Below are positions 1 to 8,682 of a stretch of 64,000 bases of DNA, in pieces. Made by a program: the position numbers and the translations under genes. Where the stretch lies: assembly GCA_964654825.1 (NCBI GenBank), contig CAZZKG010000002.1:62001-126000 (forward strand), read 5' to 3'. Source of the stretch: CAZZKG01 sp964654825 (GTDB lineage Bacteria; Gemmatimonadota; CAZMKB01). Within the stretch, counting starts at the first letter, position 1; each line of letters starts with the position of its first letter. The notes beneath the pieces were generated by a model. That model was not told the DNA's origin, did no database searches, and saw nothing but the letters and a program-made list of their open reading frames with translations.

Positions 1-167
1 ACGTTGATCAGGCAGCAGGGACCCCTGCCCATGGAAGTCTGGAATTTTACAACTTTATATATAAAATCACATTTATTTCATGAACGCGATCTGTCAACAT
101 TTAATACATTCCTTGCATATGTTCATTCCGGGGCACAGAATAATATACAGGTGAGAGGGGAGAAAGG

Positions 168-2084
168 ATGAAGCATCTCATAGTCGGGACAGCAGGTCAC
201 ATAGACCACGGAAAAACCGAGTTGATACGGGCGCTCACGGGGAAAGATACCGACAGGCTGAAAGAGGAAAAGGAGCGAGGGATCTCGATTGATCTCGGTT
301 TTGCCGAATACAAAATCAGTGATGATGTTCTTCTCGGTGTAGTTGATGTCCCCGGACATGAATCCTTCATCAGGAATATGCTTGCCGGCGTCAGTGGAAT
401 AGATCTTGTCCTGTTCGTTATTGCCGCTGATGAAGGCATCATGCCTCAGACAGAAGAACATCTCGAAATACTCGAGCTTCTGAGGACACATCGAGGTATA
501 ATCGCCATCACAAAATCCGATCTCGTGGACGAGGACTGGCTCGATCTCGTCGAAGAAGAAGTGAGTGATCAGATAATCGGCACATTCCTCGAACATTCAC
601 CGATCATCAGAGTTTCATCAAAAACGGGAGCTGGTCTGGATGATCTGCGGGAAGCTGTCATCAGTGTCGCGTCTGAACTGGGTGAGAAAATCAAGGATGA
701 TCTCTTCAGAATGCCCATCGACAGGACATTCACACTGAAGGGGGTGGGGACTATCGTCACCGGTACGATCTGGTCCGGCAGCATCCGAAAGGATCACAAG
801 GTGAGGATCCTGCCGACAGGAGTCGAAACCCGTGTGAAGAGCCTTGAAGTGCATGACAATAAAATTGATGAATCGACTGCCGGCTGCCGCACGGCCCTGG
901 CTGTAACCGGGGTCAGTAAGGATGAGATTACCAGAGGTGATACCATCGTCTCGGATCCGGTCTGGCAGGTGACAGATATCATCGAAGTGAGCCTCGAATG
1001 TCTGAAAACCGAAGGTCGCGGAATTCAGAACAGGAGAAGAGTAAGATTTCATCTTGCGACCTGCGAAGTGATGGGGCGGGTAGTCCTCCTGGAGAGTGAT
1101 CTGCTGGAGCCCGGCGGTGAGGCATATGCACAGATCCGCCTGGAAAATTCTATTGTCGCCAGAAATGGAGACAGGTTCGTCCTGCGATCGTACTCTCCAA
1201 TCAGGACGATCGGAGGCGGGAGCGTTCTTCGCCCCTTCTCCAGAAGAAGAACGAAGATCACCCCGGAGCTGCGCAGGATCTTCGATGTTCTGAAGACAGG
1301 CAGTGTCGAAGAAGAAATATTGGCCCTTGCTCAATCGCAGGGATCGTCCGGAGTCGAACGATTACAAATCCCCCTCCTGACGGGTACCTCGCCTTCCATA
1401 GCGGCTGAGATCACTGACTCTCTTCAGTCCCGCGGGAGGATCAGTGTTCTGGGCGACATGATCTTTCACGTCGAAGCACTCGAAGAAGCGAGAAAACTGG
1501 TTACCGGTTATCTCGAGAGGCAACATCGGGTCAATCCAATTAAGACAGGATTCCCTCTCGAGGAAATGCGCAACCGACTCTTTCCGACGAGTTCCGAATC
1601 ACTCGTCGAGGAAGTACTCGATAACCTGACCGCTCTAAAGATCATCGGACTGAAGAGTGGTCTGGTACGACTCTCATCCCATGAGATTTTACTCGACAGC
1701 CGGGAGATGGAGATCCATGATAATCTGCTGAGATGTTACGATGAAGCCGGACTCGCTCCTCCATCTTTATCCCGGATAAAGATAGACATGGCTATCGAAG
1801 AGTCGAAACTTATGGAAATCATCACCATACTGAAAGACAGAGGGGAACTCATCCCGGTGACACGCGAGATCCTGTTCTCCCGAGCCACAGTCGAAGATGC
1901 CCGGCAGAGTGTGCAACACTATCTGCTCGAGAATAAGAAGGCGTCTGCCAGTGAGCTGCGAAGTATGCTGGGCGGGTCCAGGAAGTATGTGATCCCGCTG
2001 CTTGAGTATTTTGACAGAACAGGGTTGACCAGGCGGGAGGGTGATTTCCGGGTGATGAAGCAGCAGTTCTATTCCAATGGATAG
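168..2084 (+). CDS. selB: Selenocysteine-specific translation elongation factor SelB
   Basis: The 638-residue protein is the GTPase that brings Sec-tRNA to in-frame UGA codons held by a SECIS hairpin. The G domain is plain: the P-loop GHIDHGKT near residue 10, DVPGHE near 60 and TKSD near 115. The EF-Tu-like beta-barrel domains follow, and the last ~250 residues have the length and character of SelB's winged-helix repeats that read the SECIS. The length is normal for the family. The ATG follows a strong GAGGGGAGAAAGG ribosome binding site. No selA or tRNA-Sec is visible in the window. Its last 16 bases overlap the end of the convergent zinc-ribbon gene. Confidence 0.96.
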   Translation: MKHLIVGTAGHIDHGKTELIRALTGKDTDRLKEEKERGISIDLGFAEYKISDDVLLGVVDVPGHESFIRNMLAGVSGIDLVLFVIAADEGIMPQTEEHLEILELLRTHRGIIAITKSDLVDEDWLDLVEEEVSDQIIGTFLEHSPIIRVSSKTGAGLDDLREAVISVASELGEKIKDDLFRMPIDRTFTLKGVGTIVTGTIWSGSIRKDHKVRILPTGVETRVKSLEVHDNKIDESTAGCRTALAVTGVSKDEITRGDTIVSDPVWQVTDIIEVSLECLKTEGRGIQNRRRVRFHLATCEVMGRVVLLESDLLEPGGEAYAQIRLENSIVARNGDRFVLRSYSPIRTIGGGSVLRPFSRRRTKITPELRRIFDVLKTGSVEEEILALAQSQGSSGVERLQIPLLTGTSPSIAAEITDSLQSRGRISVLGDMIFHVEALEEARKLVTGYLERQHRVNPIKTGFPLEEMRNRLFPTSSESLVEEVLDNLTALKIIGLKSGLVRLSSHEILLDSREMEIHDNLLRCYDEAGLAPPSLSRIKIDMAIEESKLMEIITILKDRGELIPVTREILFSRATVEDARQSVQHYLLENKKASASELRSMLGGSRKYVIPLLEYFDRTGLTRREGDFRVMKQQFYSNG

Positions 2085-2419
2085 AGCAGACGCCCGCAAT
2101 TACTGCAGGTGGCGAATTCCTTGTCTTTGAACATACCGAATGCTTCCGCGGTCGGGATGGCGACAAAACAGCCGTAGCATATACCGGCTTTTGTGGGGAC
2201 GAGCGGTCTATCATATTTTGCTGATACTCTTTTATACAGCTTGAGAACATTCGGATCGATTTTCTTTTCGAGACCATCGATCGCCTGCTGGATCAGATGG
2301 ACGTGGCTGATATCAAAACCGATCTCTTTGTATATCGAAGCCGTCGCCTCGTTTTCAAATTCCTTTTTCATCAGTGTCAGGTCATGGATCCTGATAAGTG
2401 TGTCCAGGGTTTTACTCAT
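2069..2419 (-). CDS. C4-type zinc ribbon protein
   Basis: This 116-residue protein has a charged, probably helical first half and a C-terminal zinc ribbon with two CxxC pairs: CYGC near residue 82 and CSNC near residue 106. This pattern matches the C-terminal part of the DUF164 / zf-RING_7 family, whose members usually carry a longer coiled-coil N-terminus (about 240 residues), so this is a short form. Its molecular role is not known to me. It lies 13 bp downstream of ptsN on the same strand and probably shares its promoter. Its 3' end overlaps the end of selB. Confidence 0.75.
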   Translation of the reverse strand: MSKTLDTLIRIHDLTLMKKEFENEATASIYKEIGFDISHVHLIQQAIDGLEKKIDPNVLKLYKRVSAKYDRPLVPTKAGICYGCFVAIPTAEAFGMFKDKEFATCSNCGRLLYPLE

Positions 2420-2432
2420 ATCGTGTTTCCTT

Positions 2433-2900
2433 CTAAAGTGTTATGTCTTTGAGTATCTTGAGAAAATCCTGAGGTGTCTTGATCTTTTTCATCTTCGCCA
2501 GGCTTTTCTCATCCTTGATCAATCCTGCTACTTTACCCAGGAGTGGCAGATAGAGATTGGACACCTCGATGGGCGGGGCAACGATCAGGAAAAACAGATT
2601 CACCTTCTTCTTGTCGATGGCATTGAAATCAATCCCCTTTTTTGTCCTGCCGAAAGCAACCCTCACTCTGTTGACGAGGAGAGAACGGCAGTGAGGGATG
2701 GCAACACCTTTTCCAACACCTGTCGAGCCCAGGTGTTCCCTCTTCGTGAGATTCTGAAGCAACATCTGGTTCGTACGCTTGTCCAGATCAAGCAGCTTGA
2801 TCAGCTCTTTGAGAACACCATCGGCTGATTCTCTTGTTATGCCGAGCTTGATCACATCTTCGCTGAAAAAATCTTCCAGTTTCAACATCTTCATTGTCAC
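2433..2900 (-). CDS. ptsN: PTS IIA-like (nitrogen-type) regulatory protein
   Basis: The 155-residue single-domain protein belongs to the PTS EIIA-Ntr/fructose family. The phosphorylatable histidine is in AIPHCR near residue 69, preceded by the characteristic REHLGSTGVGKGVAIPH context. EIIA-Ntr proteins receive phosphate from HPr and regulate transporters, kinases and metabolism rather than importing sugar. No membrane EIIBC component is nearby, which favours a regulatory role. A good promoter (TTGACG-17-TACTAT) lies just upstream, so the gene and the zinc-ribbon gene after it form a small unit separate from the barrel gene upstream. Confidence 0.85.
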   Translation of the reverse strand: MTMKMLKLEDFFSEDVIKLGITRESADGVLKELIKLLDLDKRTNQMLLQNLTKREHLGSTGVGKGVAIPHCRSLLVNRVRVAFGRTKKGIDFNAIDKKKVNLFFLIVAPPIEVSNLYLPLLGKVAGLIKDEKSLAKMKKIKTPQDFLKILKDITL

Positions 2901-2927
2901 CCCACCTTTTGTCCTGGACCCATGGTA

Positions 2928-2956
2928 ATAGTAGAATCTGACAAACTCGCCGTCAA
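2928..2956 (-). promoter_or_regulatory. Sigma70-type promoter for ptsN
   Basis: On the minus strand TTGACG (2956-2951) is followed after 17 nt by TACTAT (2933-2928). It lies in the 64-bp space between the barrel gene's stop and the ptsN start. Confidence 0.6.
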
Positions 2957-2964
2957 GTAAAAAG

Positions 2965-4230
2965 TTAGAAATCTCTCTGAATCTTGATTGTTACCCTTGT
3001 TCCCCCATTCGAGTCACTAATCGGCCAGGCGATGTATAAGCCGAAATATGACATCAGATTTGCTCCACTGAGACCTATTCCCACGTCGGAGAGGAGTTTC
3101 GATTCCTCCTGCTGATCTCTAAACCAGGCTTCCCCCGTGTCGAAGAACACCATGCCATTGATTTCATTAAAAAGAATGAGAGCCGGTTTCAGCCTCGAGA
3201 GTCCCATGGGGAAACGGTATTCGGCATTCGCGAGTACCATATAGTCCCCCGCCAGGCTGACGTCCCGGTATCCTCTCAGGGTGCCTACTCCGCCTGCGGT
3301 GAGGACTCGCTGCGCCGGTATATCGCCGGCTGAACCGGCGAAGGCAAATCTCAAATTGACGAAATGTCCGAAGTGTACCGGGTGATATCTTCTCAGATTG
3401 ATGAACCATCTCGTAAAAGAAAAATCGCCTCCTGTCCAGTCTCTGGCTACCTCGAGAGAGGCTTCATGATACCAGCCGGAGTGGGGCAGTCGGATGTTGT
3501 CCCGGGAATCATATGTCAGGCTTAGACTGAGGGAACCGAGTTCCCCATCATCGATAGAGAGATTTTCCCCGAACTCTTTGGCATCTCCGGGAATGGTAAA
3601 AGGATCCTCTGCATCCAGGGACCGGTTATCTTCGCGGGTGTAACTGCTTTTGAGAAGAAAGTTGTCTGCGAACTCGGTTGTGAAGTAGATCGATATCCCT
3701 TCACGTTCGAAGTAATTTCTGAATGATTCTTTCAGGAGAAAGGAAGCCAGGCTGCTTTCGACATCTCCCATCCGCCATCGGTCATACGTATCGGTGATAC
3801 GGCGGTACACGAATCCGGTGGTGAGATAACCCCACTTCTGAAAGGATTTGTGGAAATCGAGCTCCCAGCCGAATTTCTCACGTTCGGTATAGTAGATGAC
3901 TGTCGCATCGAGCTGGGGATCAGTTTCCGCGTACGTGCCGCCTATGGTCAAGGCGAATGAGGGAGCGAATCCGTCGACCCTGTTGAATTCGCGTACGCTG
4001 AATCCTTTGAAGCCTTTCAGGTCGGTGTACAGCCTGCACCCCCGGCCCTCTTCCGAGTCAACCGGCTGAAAGGGCAGACCGTCATCGACCGGAAAACCGG
4101 AGCAGAAGCCATCCCCTCCCGCAGTCAAAGCGAACAAAACGGCGAGAATCAATACTTGGAAGTACTTTTTTGAGAAGTAGAAAAAAGAAACATCGATTGA
4201 GAGAATACCCATACCCTGTCTTGACATCAT
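2965..4230 (-). CDS. Omp85/BamA-like outer membrane beta-barrel protein
   Basis: This 421-residue protein has a hydrophobic export segment near residues 26-42 and a C-terminal half typical of the bacterial surface antigen (D15/Omp85) barrel, including the conserved RGY turn (LRGYRDVSLAG, near residue 315) and strands ending in an aromatic residue (final IKIQRDF). There is no room for POTRA domains: almost the whole protein is barrel. It is therefore a POTRA-less Omp85 relative, perhaps like the barrel parts of patatin-linked or two-partner proteins. The translocated partner, if any, is unknown. The 5' end is uncertain; a start a few codons downstream, nearer the signal segment, is possible. 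It has its own promoter at 4300-4328. Confidence 0.75.
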   Translation of the reverse strand: MMSRQGMGILSIDVSFFYFSKKYFQVLILAVLFALTAGGDGFCSGFPVDDGLPFQPVDSEEGRGCRLYTDLKGFKGFSVREFNRVDGFAPSFALTIGGTYAETDPQLDATVIYYTEREKFGWELDFHKSFQKWGYLTTGFVYRRITDTYDRWRMGDVESSLASFLLKESFRNYFEREGISIYFTTEFADNFLLKSSYTREDNRSLDAEDPFTIPGDAKEFGENLSIDDGELGSLSLSLTYDSRDNIRLPHSGWYHEASLEVARDWTGGDFSFTRWFINLRRYHPVHFGHFVNLRFAFAGSAGDIPAQRVLTAGGVGTLRGYRDVSLAGDYMVLANAEYRFPMGLSRLKPALILFNEINGMVFFDTGEAWFRDQQEESKLLSDVGIGLSGANLMSYFGLYIAWPISDSNGGTRVTIKIQRDF

Positions 4231-4299
4231 ATCAGTGCTTGATAGTACTATAATTCACGGGACTTCTCAAATAATGGTTGCATATACAATATCGGTAGC

Positions 4300-4328
4300 A
4301 GTATAACACCTCTTCCGCCGGCTGTCAA
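4300..4328 (-). promoter_or_regulatory. Sigma70-type promoter for the Omp85-like gene
   Basis: On the minus strand TTGACA (4328-4323) is followed after 17 nt by TATACT (4305-4300), about 70 bp before the ATG at 4230. The rest of 4231-4486 shows no gene. Confidence 0.7.
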
Positions 4329-4486
4329 CACGCAGATCACCATGGTTTTCCCCGGTTACTCACATTTCTTTCGCAGGGTATCCTCAGCGGTCATACTCAT
4401 AAATGTGGTGCTGCACCGGGGGACAGCTATGCGACCGAACCAGCAGGCGTGGTGAGGGCGAATACCTACTCGGTACCCGTGGGAGC

Positions 4487-5383
4487 TCAGCGCTTCTCGG
4501 GATTCTGTTTCGATTCTGCGAGGAGAACAAGAATCACTCCAAGAATGATGATCAGCCCTCCTGCCACCGTCATCGCCGGTAGATTCTCATCGAGTATGAA
4601 CAGTGCGAGTATCGAAGCTCCGATAGGTTCCCCGAGCAGAATAATCGAGATGGACGTCGCAGAGAAAAACTTCAGGCCCCAGTTGAACATGGTGTGTCCA
4701 ATGATCTGCGGAACAACAGCAATCGCAACGAGGAGGAGGTAATTCGTGGGATTGTATCCGGTCAGTGGACTCCTGCTCATCACGGCCAGAATAAGAAGCA
4801 GCACGGCAGAAGTGGTATAGACGACGGTCACATATCTAAACGTGTCGACCCGGGTTCGCAGATGTCTCCCTGCGATCATGTAGCCTGCCGCTCCAATTGC
4901 TCCGCACACGGCCAGCAGGTTCCCCGTGACTGCTCTTCTATCGGGAGTGACATCGAAGGCGCTGATCGCGGTACTTCCCGAGAGGGCGATAATAATACCG
5001 ATAATCATCATCGGTGACGGTTTTTCACGAAGAACGATCCAACTCCCTATCGCCACGAATACAGGTGCGCTCTGAACGAGTACCACCGAACTGGCTACGG
5101 AAGTGAATTTGAGTGATGCTATCCATGTGATGAAGTGAATGGTCAGGAACACGCCGGAGATGACAGCCACCCGCCGCTGTGACCAGCTGAAATACTTCCA
5201 GGTCGGACCGATCCTGATTCGGGTGTAGATGTAATAGAAGGAGGATGCGATGACCAGGCGATAGGCTGCAATAACCAGTGTAGGGGCCGTACACAACTTG
5301 ATGAAGATCGATGCGAAAGAGATCGCTATGAGTCCGATCACCATGGTAATCACAAGTCGGGTTCTGCTGATAGATTCTGGCAT
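4487..5383 (-). CDS. EamA-family (DMT superfamily) transporter
   Basis: The 298-residue, highly hydrophobic protein has about ten membrane segments arranged as two five-helix EamA repeats, the normal size for this inner-membrane exporter and permease family. The second repeat contains the usual LGEPIGASILALFILDE signature near residue 250. The substrate cannot be told from sequence; family members export amino acids, metabolites or nucleotide sugars. It lies alone on the minus strand, divergent from the threonine dehydratase gene, with its own promoter. Confidence 0.9.
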   Translation of the reverse strand: MPESISRTRLVITMVIGLIAISFASIFIKLCTAPTLVIAAYRLVIASSFYYIYTRIRIGPTWKYFSWSQRRVAVISGVFLTIHFITWIASLKFTSVASSVVLVQSAPVFVAIGSWIVLREKPSPMMIIGIIIALSGSTAISAFDVTPDRRAVTGNLLAVCGAIGAAGYMIAGRHLRTRVDTFRYVTVVYTTSAVLLLILAVMSRSPLTGYNPTNYLLLVAIAVVPQIIGHTMFNWGLKFFSATSISIILLGEPIGASILALFILDENLPAMTVAGGLIIILGVILVLLAESKQNPEKR

Positions 5384-5453
5384 TGTTCACCGTACCGATT
5401 ATCAGAAATTCGCATTCCGCGGACTTCGGGGGTATTTGAACCTCCGAAAGACG

Positions 5454-5482
5454 ATAGTACCCGGAGTTGTCTCCATTGTCAA
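5454..5482 (-). promoter_or_regulatory. Sigma70-type promoter for the EamA gene
   Basis: On the minus strand TTGACA (5482-5477) is followed after 17 nt by TACTAT (5459-5454), about 70 bp before the EamA start. Confidence 0.65.
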
Positions 5483-5780
5483 TCGATTTTATCGTGATCT
5501 CTTGACAAGTTCCTCTTCCGTATCTTTCGGAGCGGGCGGGCAGGGTATTGCTTGAACGAGTCTGGATGGGTTGGGAACCGTCTTAGCGGGTTCCGGACGC
5601 CCGGCGCTGGCATTCCACGAGGGTAATCTGGAGAGATAGAAAACCGGGCCCACAAACGAGCATTGAACGGTCAACCCGGAGGTAGAGTGAAAGTGATATC
5701 CTGCCTGCCCCTATCATGTGGGCCTGAGCTAGGAGGGGACATTTCGGTGAATCTCATAACTTTGAACCAATGACCAATGC

Positions 5781-5809
5781 TTGACTCACTATGGTCACCG
5801 TGGTATTAT
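5781..5809 (+). promoter_or_regulatory. Sigma70-type promoter for the threonine dehydratase gene
   Basis: TTGACT (5781-5786), 17 nt, TATTAT (5804-5809). Transcription would begin near 5816. This rules against the longer reading frame that opens with ATG at 5777 and supports the start at 5837. Confidence 0.7.
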
Positions 5810-5836
5810 CATCATGAAAGAGGTCTAGAGGATTTC

Positions 5837-6808
5837 ATGTCAGGATATGGAGTCGATATAGAAGCGGTACGAGCGGCCCGGGAGAGGATCGCGGAGGATG
5901 TTCACCGTACTCCCGTATTAACGAGCGAGACACTGGACCGTGTCTCCGGCCGATCACTTTATTTCAAGTGTGAAAATTTCCAAAAGGTAGGCGCCTTCAA
6001 GTTTCGTGGAGCCTCGAACTTCGTGAAGAAGCTGCCTGAAGAGACAGCTTCGCTTGGAGTCGTCACGCACAGTTCGGGAAACCATGCCCAAGCCCTTTCT
6101 CTGGCTGCACGGCTGAGGGGTATCCCTGCCCACATCGTCATGCCGGTTAATGCCAGCCCGGTGAAAATCCGTGCCGTAGAGGGCTACGGCGGTCGCGTAA
6201 TCCGCTGTGCATCGACTCTCCAGGCCAGGGAGGAAACGGCGTCTGAAGTACTCGCAGAAACCGGCGGGACCTTCATTCATCCCTATGACCATCCTGATAT
6301 CATCGCGGGCCAGGGGACCGTCGCCCTCGAGTTGTCCGATCAGGTGCCGGAGCTCGATGCCATAGTCGCTCCTGTGGGTGGCGGGGGTCTGATCTCCGGT
6401 ATCTGTGTTGCGGTGAGGGGTGAAGATCCCTCTGTCCGGGTGTTTGCGGCCGAACCGTCCGGTGCCGATGATGCTGCTCGCTCGAAGTGTGCCGGCAGAC
6501 TGATTCCACAGAAGGACCCCAGGACAATTGCGGACGGTTTATTGACGAGTCTCGGTGAGTTTACCTGGCCGATTTTAAGAGACCACGTCGAGCAGGTTAT
6601 CACCGTGACCGATGAAGAAATCGTACAATCCATGCGGCTTATCCTGGAGCGTATGAAGATCGTTGTCGAACCAAGTGCCGCCGTTCCTCTTGCCGCGGTG
6701 CTGAAGGATGAGTTCCGGAGCATTCAGGGACTGGACAGGATAGGTATCATCCTGAGCGGAGGAAATGTTGATTTCGACAGGTTGCCATGGCAAGGGGATT
6801 GCCTCTGA
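5837..6808 (+). CDS. Threonine dehydratase / serine racemase family PLP enzyme
   Basis: This 323-residue fold-type II PLP enzyme has the Schiff-base lysine in GAFKFRGASN (near residue 50), the phosphate-binding glycine loop PVGGGGLISG (near 180), and the SSGNHAQA motif near 80. The length matches catabolic threonine ammonia-lyases, serine dehydratases and serine/threonine racemases that lack the ACT-like regulatory domain of biosynthetic IlvA. Expected chemistry is L-threonine or L-serine to the 2-oxo acid and ammonia; racemase activity cannot be excluded. I chose the ATG at 5837, which follows AGAGG and lies after the promoter at 5781-5809. larB follows after 41 bp and is probably co-transcribed. 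Confidence 0.88.
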   Translation: MSGYGVDIEAVRAARERIAEDVHRTPVLTSETLDRVSGRSLYFKCENFQKVGAFKFRGASNFVKKLPEETASLGVVTHSSGNHAQALSLAARLRGIPAHIVMPVNASPVKIRAVEGYGGRVIRCASTLQAREETASEVLAETGGTFIHPYDHPDIIAGQGTVALELSDQVPELDAIVAPVGGGGLISGICVAVRGEDPSVRVFAAEPSGADDAARSKCAGRLIPQKDPRTIADGLLTSLGEFTWPILRDHVEQVITVTDEEIVQSMRLILERMKIVVEPSAAVPLAAVLKDEFRSIQGLDRIGIILSGGNVDFDRLPWQGDCL

Positions 6809-6849
6809 ACGGCCCGGGGTTTATTTTAACCTGATACAATCTCACAAAG

Positions 6850-7614
6850 GTGAGGGAGATGGGTGATCGGATAGAAAAATTACTTACCGATGTCAAGAGC
6901 GGAAAGAAAAGCGTCGGGGAAGCTCTGGGTGTCCTCAGAGCCCTGCCTTTCGAAGAATTGGGATTTGCGAAGATCGACCACCACAGGGTTATGAGAAAAG
7001 GATTTCCTGAAGTGATCTACTGTGAAGGAAAATCCGTCGACCAGATCACCGAGATCGCAGGCAGAATCCTTGAACGAGACGGAGAATTGATGGCCACCCG
7101 CGCAGGACCTGAGGTCTTCGATGGTCTGCTGGGTCTGGATAAGGATGCTCTTTACCATGAACAGGCACGAATCGTTACTATTCAAAAGAAAAAGAGAAAA
7201 CAGACCGGGAAGGTTTTTATCCTTTCCGCGGGGACATCTGACATCCCGGTAGCAGAGGAAGCACGCGTTACTGCCCTTACACTGGGGAGCAGCGTCGAAG
7301 CAATCTACGACGTGGGAGTCGCCGGTATACACAGACTCCTGCACCATGCCGCGGCGATTCAGGAAGCACGGGTGGTTATCGTCGTTGCAGGTATGGAGGG
7401 GGCCCTGGCCTCGGTCGTCGGGGGTATCGTTTCCTGTCCTGTCATTGCAGTTCCAGTGAGCTCGGGATACGGTGCCAGTTTTGGCGGAGTAGCAGCACTT
7501 CTAGCGATGCTCAACAGCTGCGCCGTCGGAGTCCTGGTGGTAAATATCGATAATGGATTCGGTGCTGGTTATGCAGCCAGCCTGATCAATAAAATTCCTG
7601 AGGTGAGCACTTGA
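6850..7614 (+). CDS. larB: Pyridinium-3,5-biscarboxylic acid mononucleotide synthase LarB
   Basis: This 254-residue protein is a PurE-like carboxylase that starts synthesis of the nickel-pincer nucleotide cofactor of lactate racemase (LarA) and related enzymes, acting on nicotinic acid adenine dinucleotide. The N-terminal ~120 residues are LarB-specific. The C-terminal half carries the PurE-like core, with AGTSDIPVAEEA near residue 130, VVAGMEGALASVVGG near 180 and the glycine-rich SSGYGASFGGVAALL near 205. Its partner larC lies 7 kb downstream in the same gene run, while larE and larA are not in the window. The first codon could be the ATG at 6850 or the in-frame ATG at 6859. Confidence 0.92.
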   Translation: MREMGDRIEKLLTDVKSGKKSVGEALGVLRALPFEELGFAKIDHHRVMRKGFPEVIYCEGKSVDQITEIAGRILERDGELMATRAGPEVFDGLLGLDKDALYHEQARIVTIQKKKRKQTGKVFILSAGTSDIPVAEEARVTALTLGSSVEAIYDVGVAGIHRLLHHAAAIQEARVVIVVAGMEGALASVVGGIVSCPVIAVPVSSGYGASFGGVAALLAMLNSCAVGVLVVNIDNGFGAGYAASLINKIPEVST

Positions 7615-7640
7615 GTTTTCTTTGCGAATCATAGTATATT
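7611..7640 (+). promoter_or_regulatory. Probable promoter of the larB-yicC intergenic transcript
   Basis: TTGAGT (7611-7616, overlapping the larB stop), 18 nt, TATATT (7635-7640). Predicted transcription would begin within a few bases of 7645, exactly where the structured segment starts. Confidence 0.5.
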
Positions 7641-7644
7641 ACTT

Positions 7645-7758
7645 GATGGTGCGGACGAGCCGCGCCATCGGGCCGTGGATGGATCAGACTGCCGTCCCAG
7701 CGAGAGGGCTCGCTGGGTCAACCGCTGCTCATCCGGGGCATCTATGAACTGTTTTTTT
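7645..7758 (+). ncRNA. Candidate structured RNA (unknown class)
   Basis: Seen in the sequence: a perfect 10-pair hairpin at 7645-7669 with loop ACGAG (one G-U pair). A second domain has outer strands 7672-7681 and 7730-7739 forming nine of ten pairs around an internal loop, and an inner perfect 9-pair hairpin at 7696-7717 capped by AGGG. A T7 run follows at 7752-7758. A promoter sits directly in front. It could be a small RNA or the leader of yicC. It lacks the signature loops of SRP RNA and of the common riboswitches that I compared by eye. A perfect small hairpin, TTGAGC/GCTCAA, lies between it and yicC. Confidence 0.45.
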
Positions 7759-7796
7759 ATTGAGCAGAGCGCTCAATCAGACACGATCGGAGTACT

Positions 7797-8678
7797 ATGT
7801 CTCTCTTCAGCATGACCGGTTACGGCCGCAATAGGCAGGATACGGAATACGGGGCCGTCGATGTGGAAATCAGGACTGTCAATCATCGGTATGTTGATCT
7901 CGTCGTCAGAATCCCCAGGGACATCCAGGGAATCGAAGACCGGATCAAATCTCTCATAACCGGGAAGATCTCACGGGGAAGAGTGAATGTCAACATCGCT
8001 CTCGATCCCGGTGCGGATCAATACTCCAGGGTGAGTATAGATGAAGAAATTTTGAAAAATTATCTCAAGGCTCTTGAAGAATTGAAGTGTTTCTACAAAG
8101 TGTCCGGGGAGATAGATCTCCGGCTCATATCAGGGTTCCCTGAAATTTTTACCCATACAGTCCCTTCAATAGACGAAGAGAAGTTCTGGCTCACTCTCGA
8201 ACCGATCCTGTCCGGTGCACTGACAGATTGTGTAAACATGAGAGAAAGGGAGGGGGAACGGATCGGGAAGGCCATCGTTGATCGACTGACGGCAGTGGAA
8301 GCTCTCCTGAAGGATGTCGAGCAGCTTGTGCCAGAGCGCATCGATCGAATCAGGGAGAGACTCAGGAAGGCGGTTTTTTCGGTGGCAGAAGGAACCGATA
8401 TCGAGGAAAGCCGTCTTCTGTATGAAGTCTCCCTGGTGTCTGAGCGATGGGACATTACCGAGGAGTTCGACAGGATCAATTCACATATCTCATTGTTCAG
8501 GACGTACATCGGGGAAGGCGGCGTGCTCGGCAGACGGTTGACTTTCCTCTGCCAGGAGCTCCACAGAGAAGCCAACACGATCTCTTCTAAAGCGAATGAC
8601 TCGCAAATCGTTCAGAAAGTCGTTCTGGTGAAGGAGGAGATCGAAAAAATCAGGGAACAGCTCGAGAATCTGGAGTAG
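7797..8678 (+). CDS. yicC: YicC-family endoribonuclease
   Basis: The 293-residue protein has the family's N-terminal MTGYGR signature and the C-terminal DUF1732 region rich in acidic and arginine residues (TFLCQELHREANTISSK near residue 247). YicC proteins are a recently recognised endoribonuclease family linked to small-RNA turnover. The gene is followed after 4 bp by gmk, the usual neighbour in many bacteria. The ATG at 7797 follows CGGAG. The preceding 180 bp hold a candidate structured RNA. Confidence 0.93.
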   Translation: MSLFSMTGYGRNRQDTEYGAVDVEIRTVNHRYVDLVVRIPRDIQGIEDRIKSLITGKISRGRVNVNIALDPGADQYSRVSIDEEILKNYLKALEELKCFYKVSGEIDLRLISGFPEIFTHTVPSIDEEKFWLTLEPILSGALTDCVNMREREGERIGKAIVDRLTAVEALLKDVEQLVPERIDRIRERLRKAVFSVAEGTDIEESRLLYEVSLVSERWDITEEFDRINSHISLFRTYIGEGGVLGRRLTFLCQELHREANTISSKANDSQIVQKVVLVKEEIEKIREQLENLE

Positions 8679-8682
8679 CGTA

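Larger units (their letters stand above)
5384..5836. other. Divergent intergenic region
   Basis: This 450-bp region holds two divergent promoters (described separately) and a 6-bp hairpin around GGAACC/GGTTCC near 5566-5588 with no T tract. No convincing gene is seen. Confidence 0.6.

Noticed and set aside
5777..5836. Longer N-terminus for the threonine dehydratase.
   Set aside because: The promoter boxes at 5781-5809 lie inside it, so it would not be transcribed in full, and it adds no family sequence.
7645..7758. Known RNA classes (SRP RNA, mini-ykkC/guanidine-II, fluoride and NiCo riboswitches).
   Set aside because: The signature loops and conserved cores of these classes are not present; only one hairpin has an ACGA-like loop.
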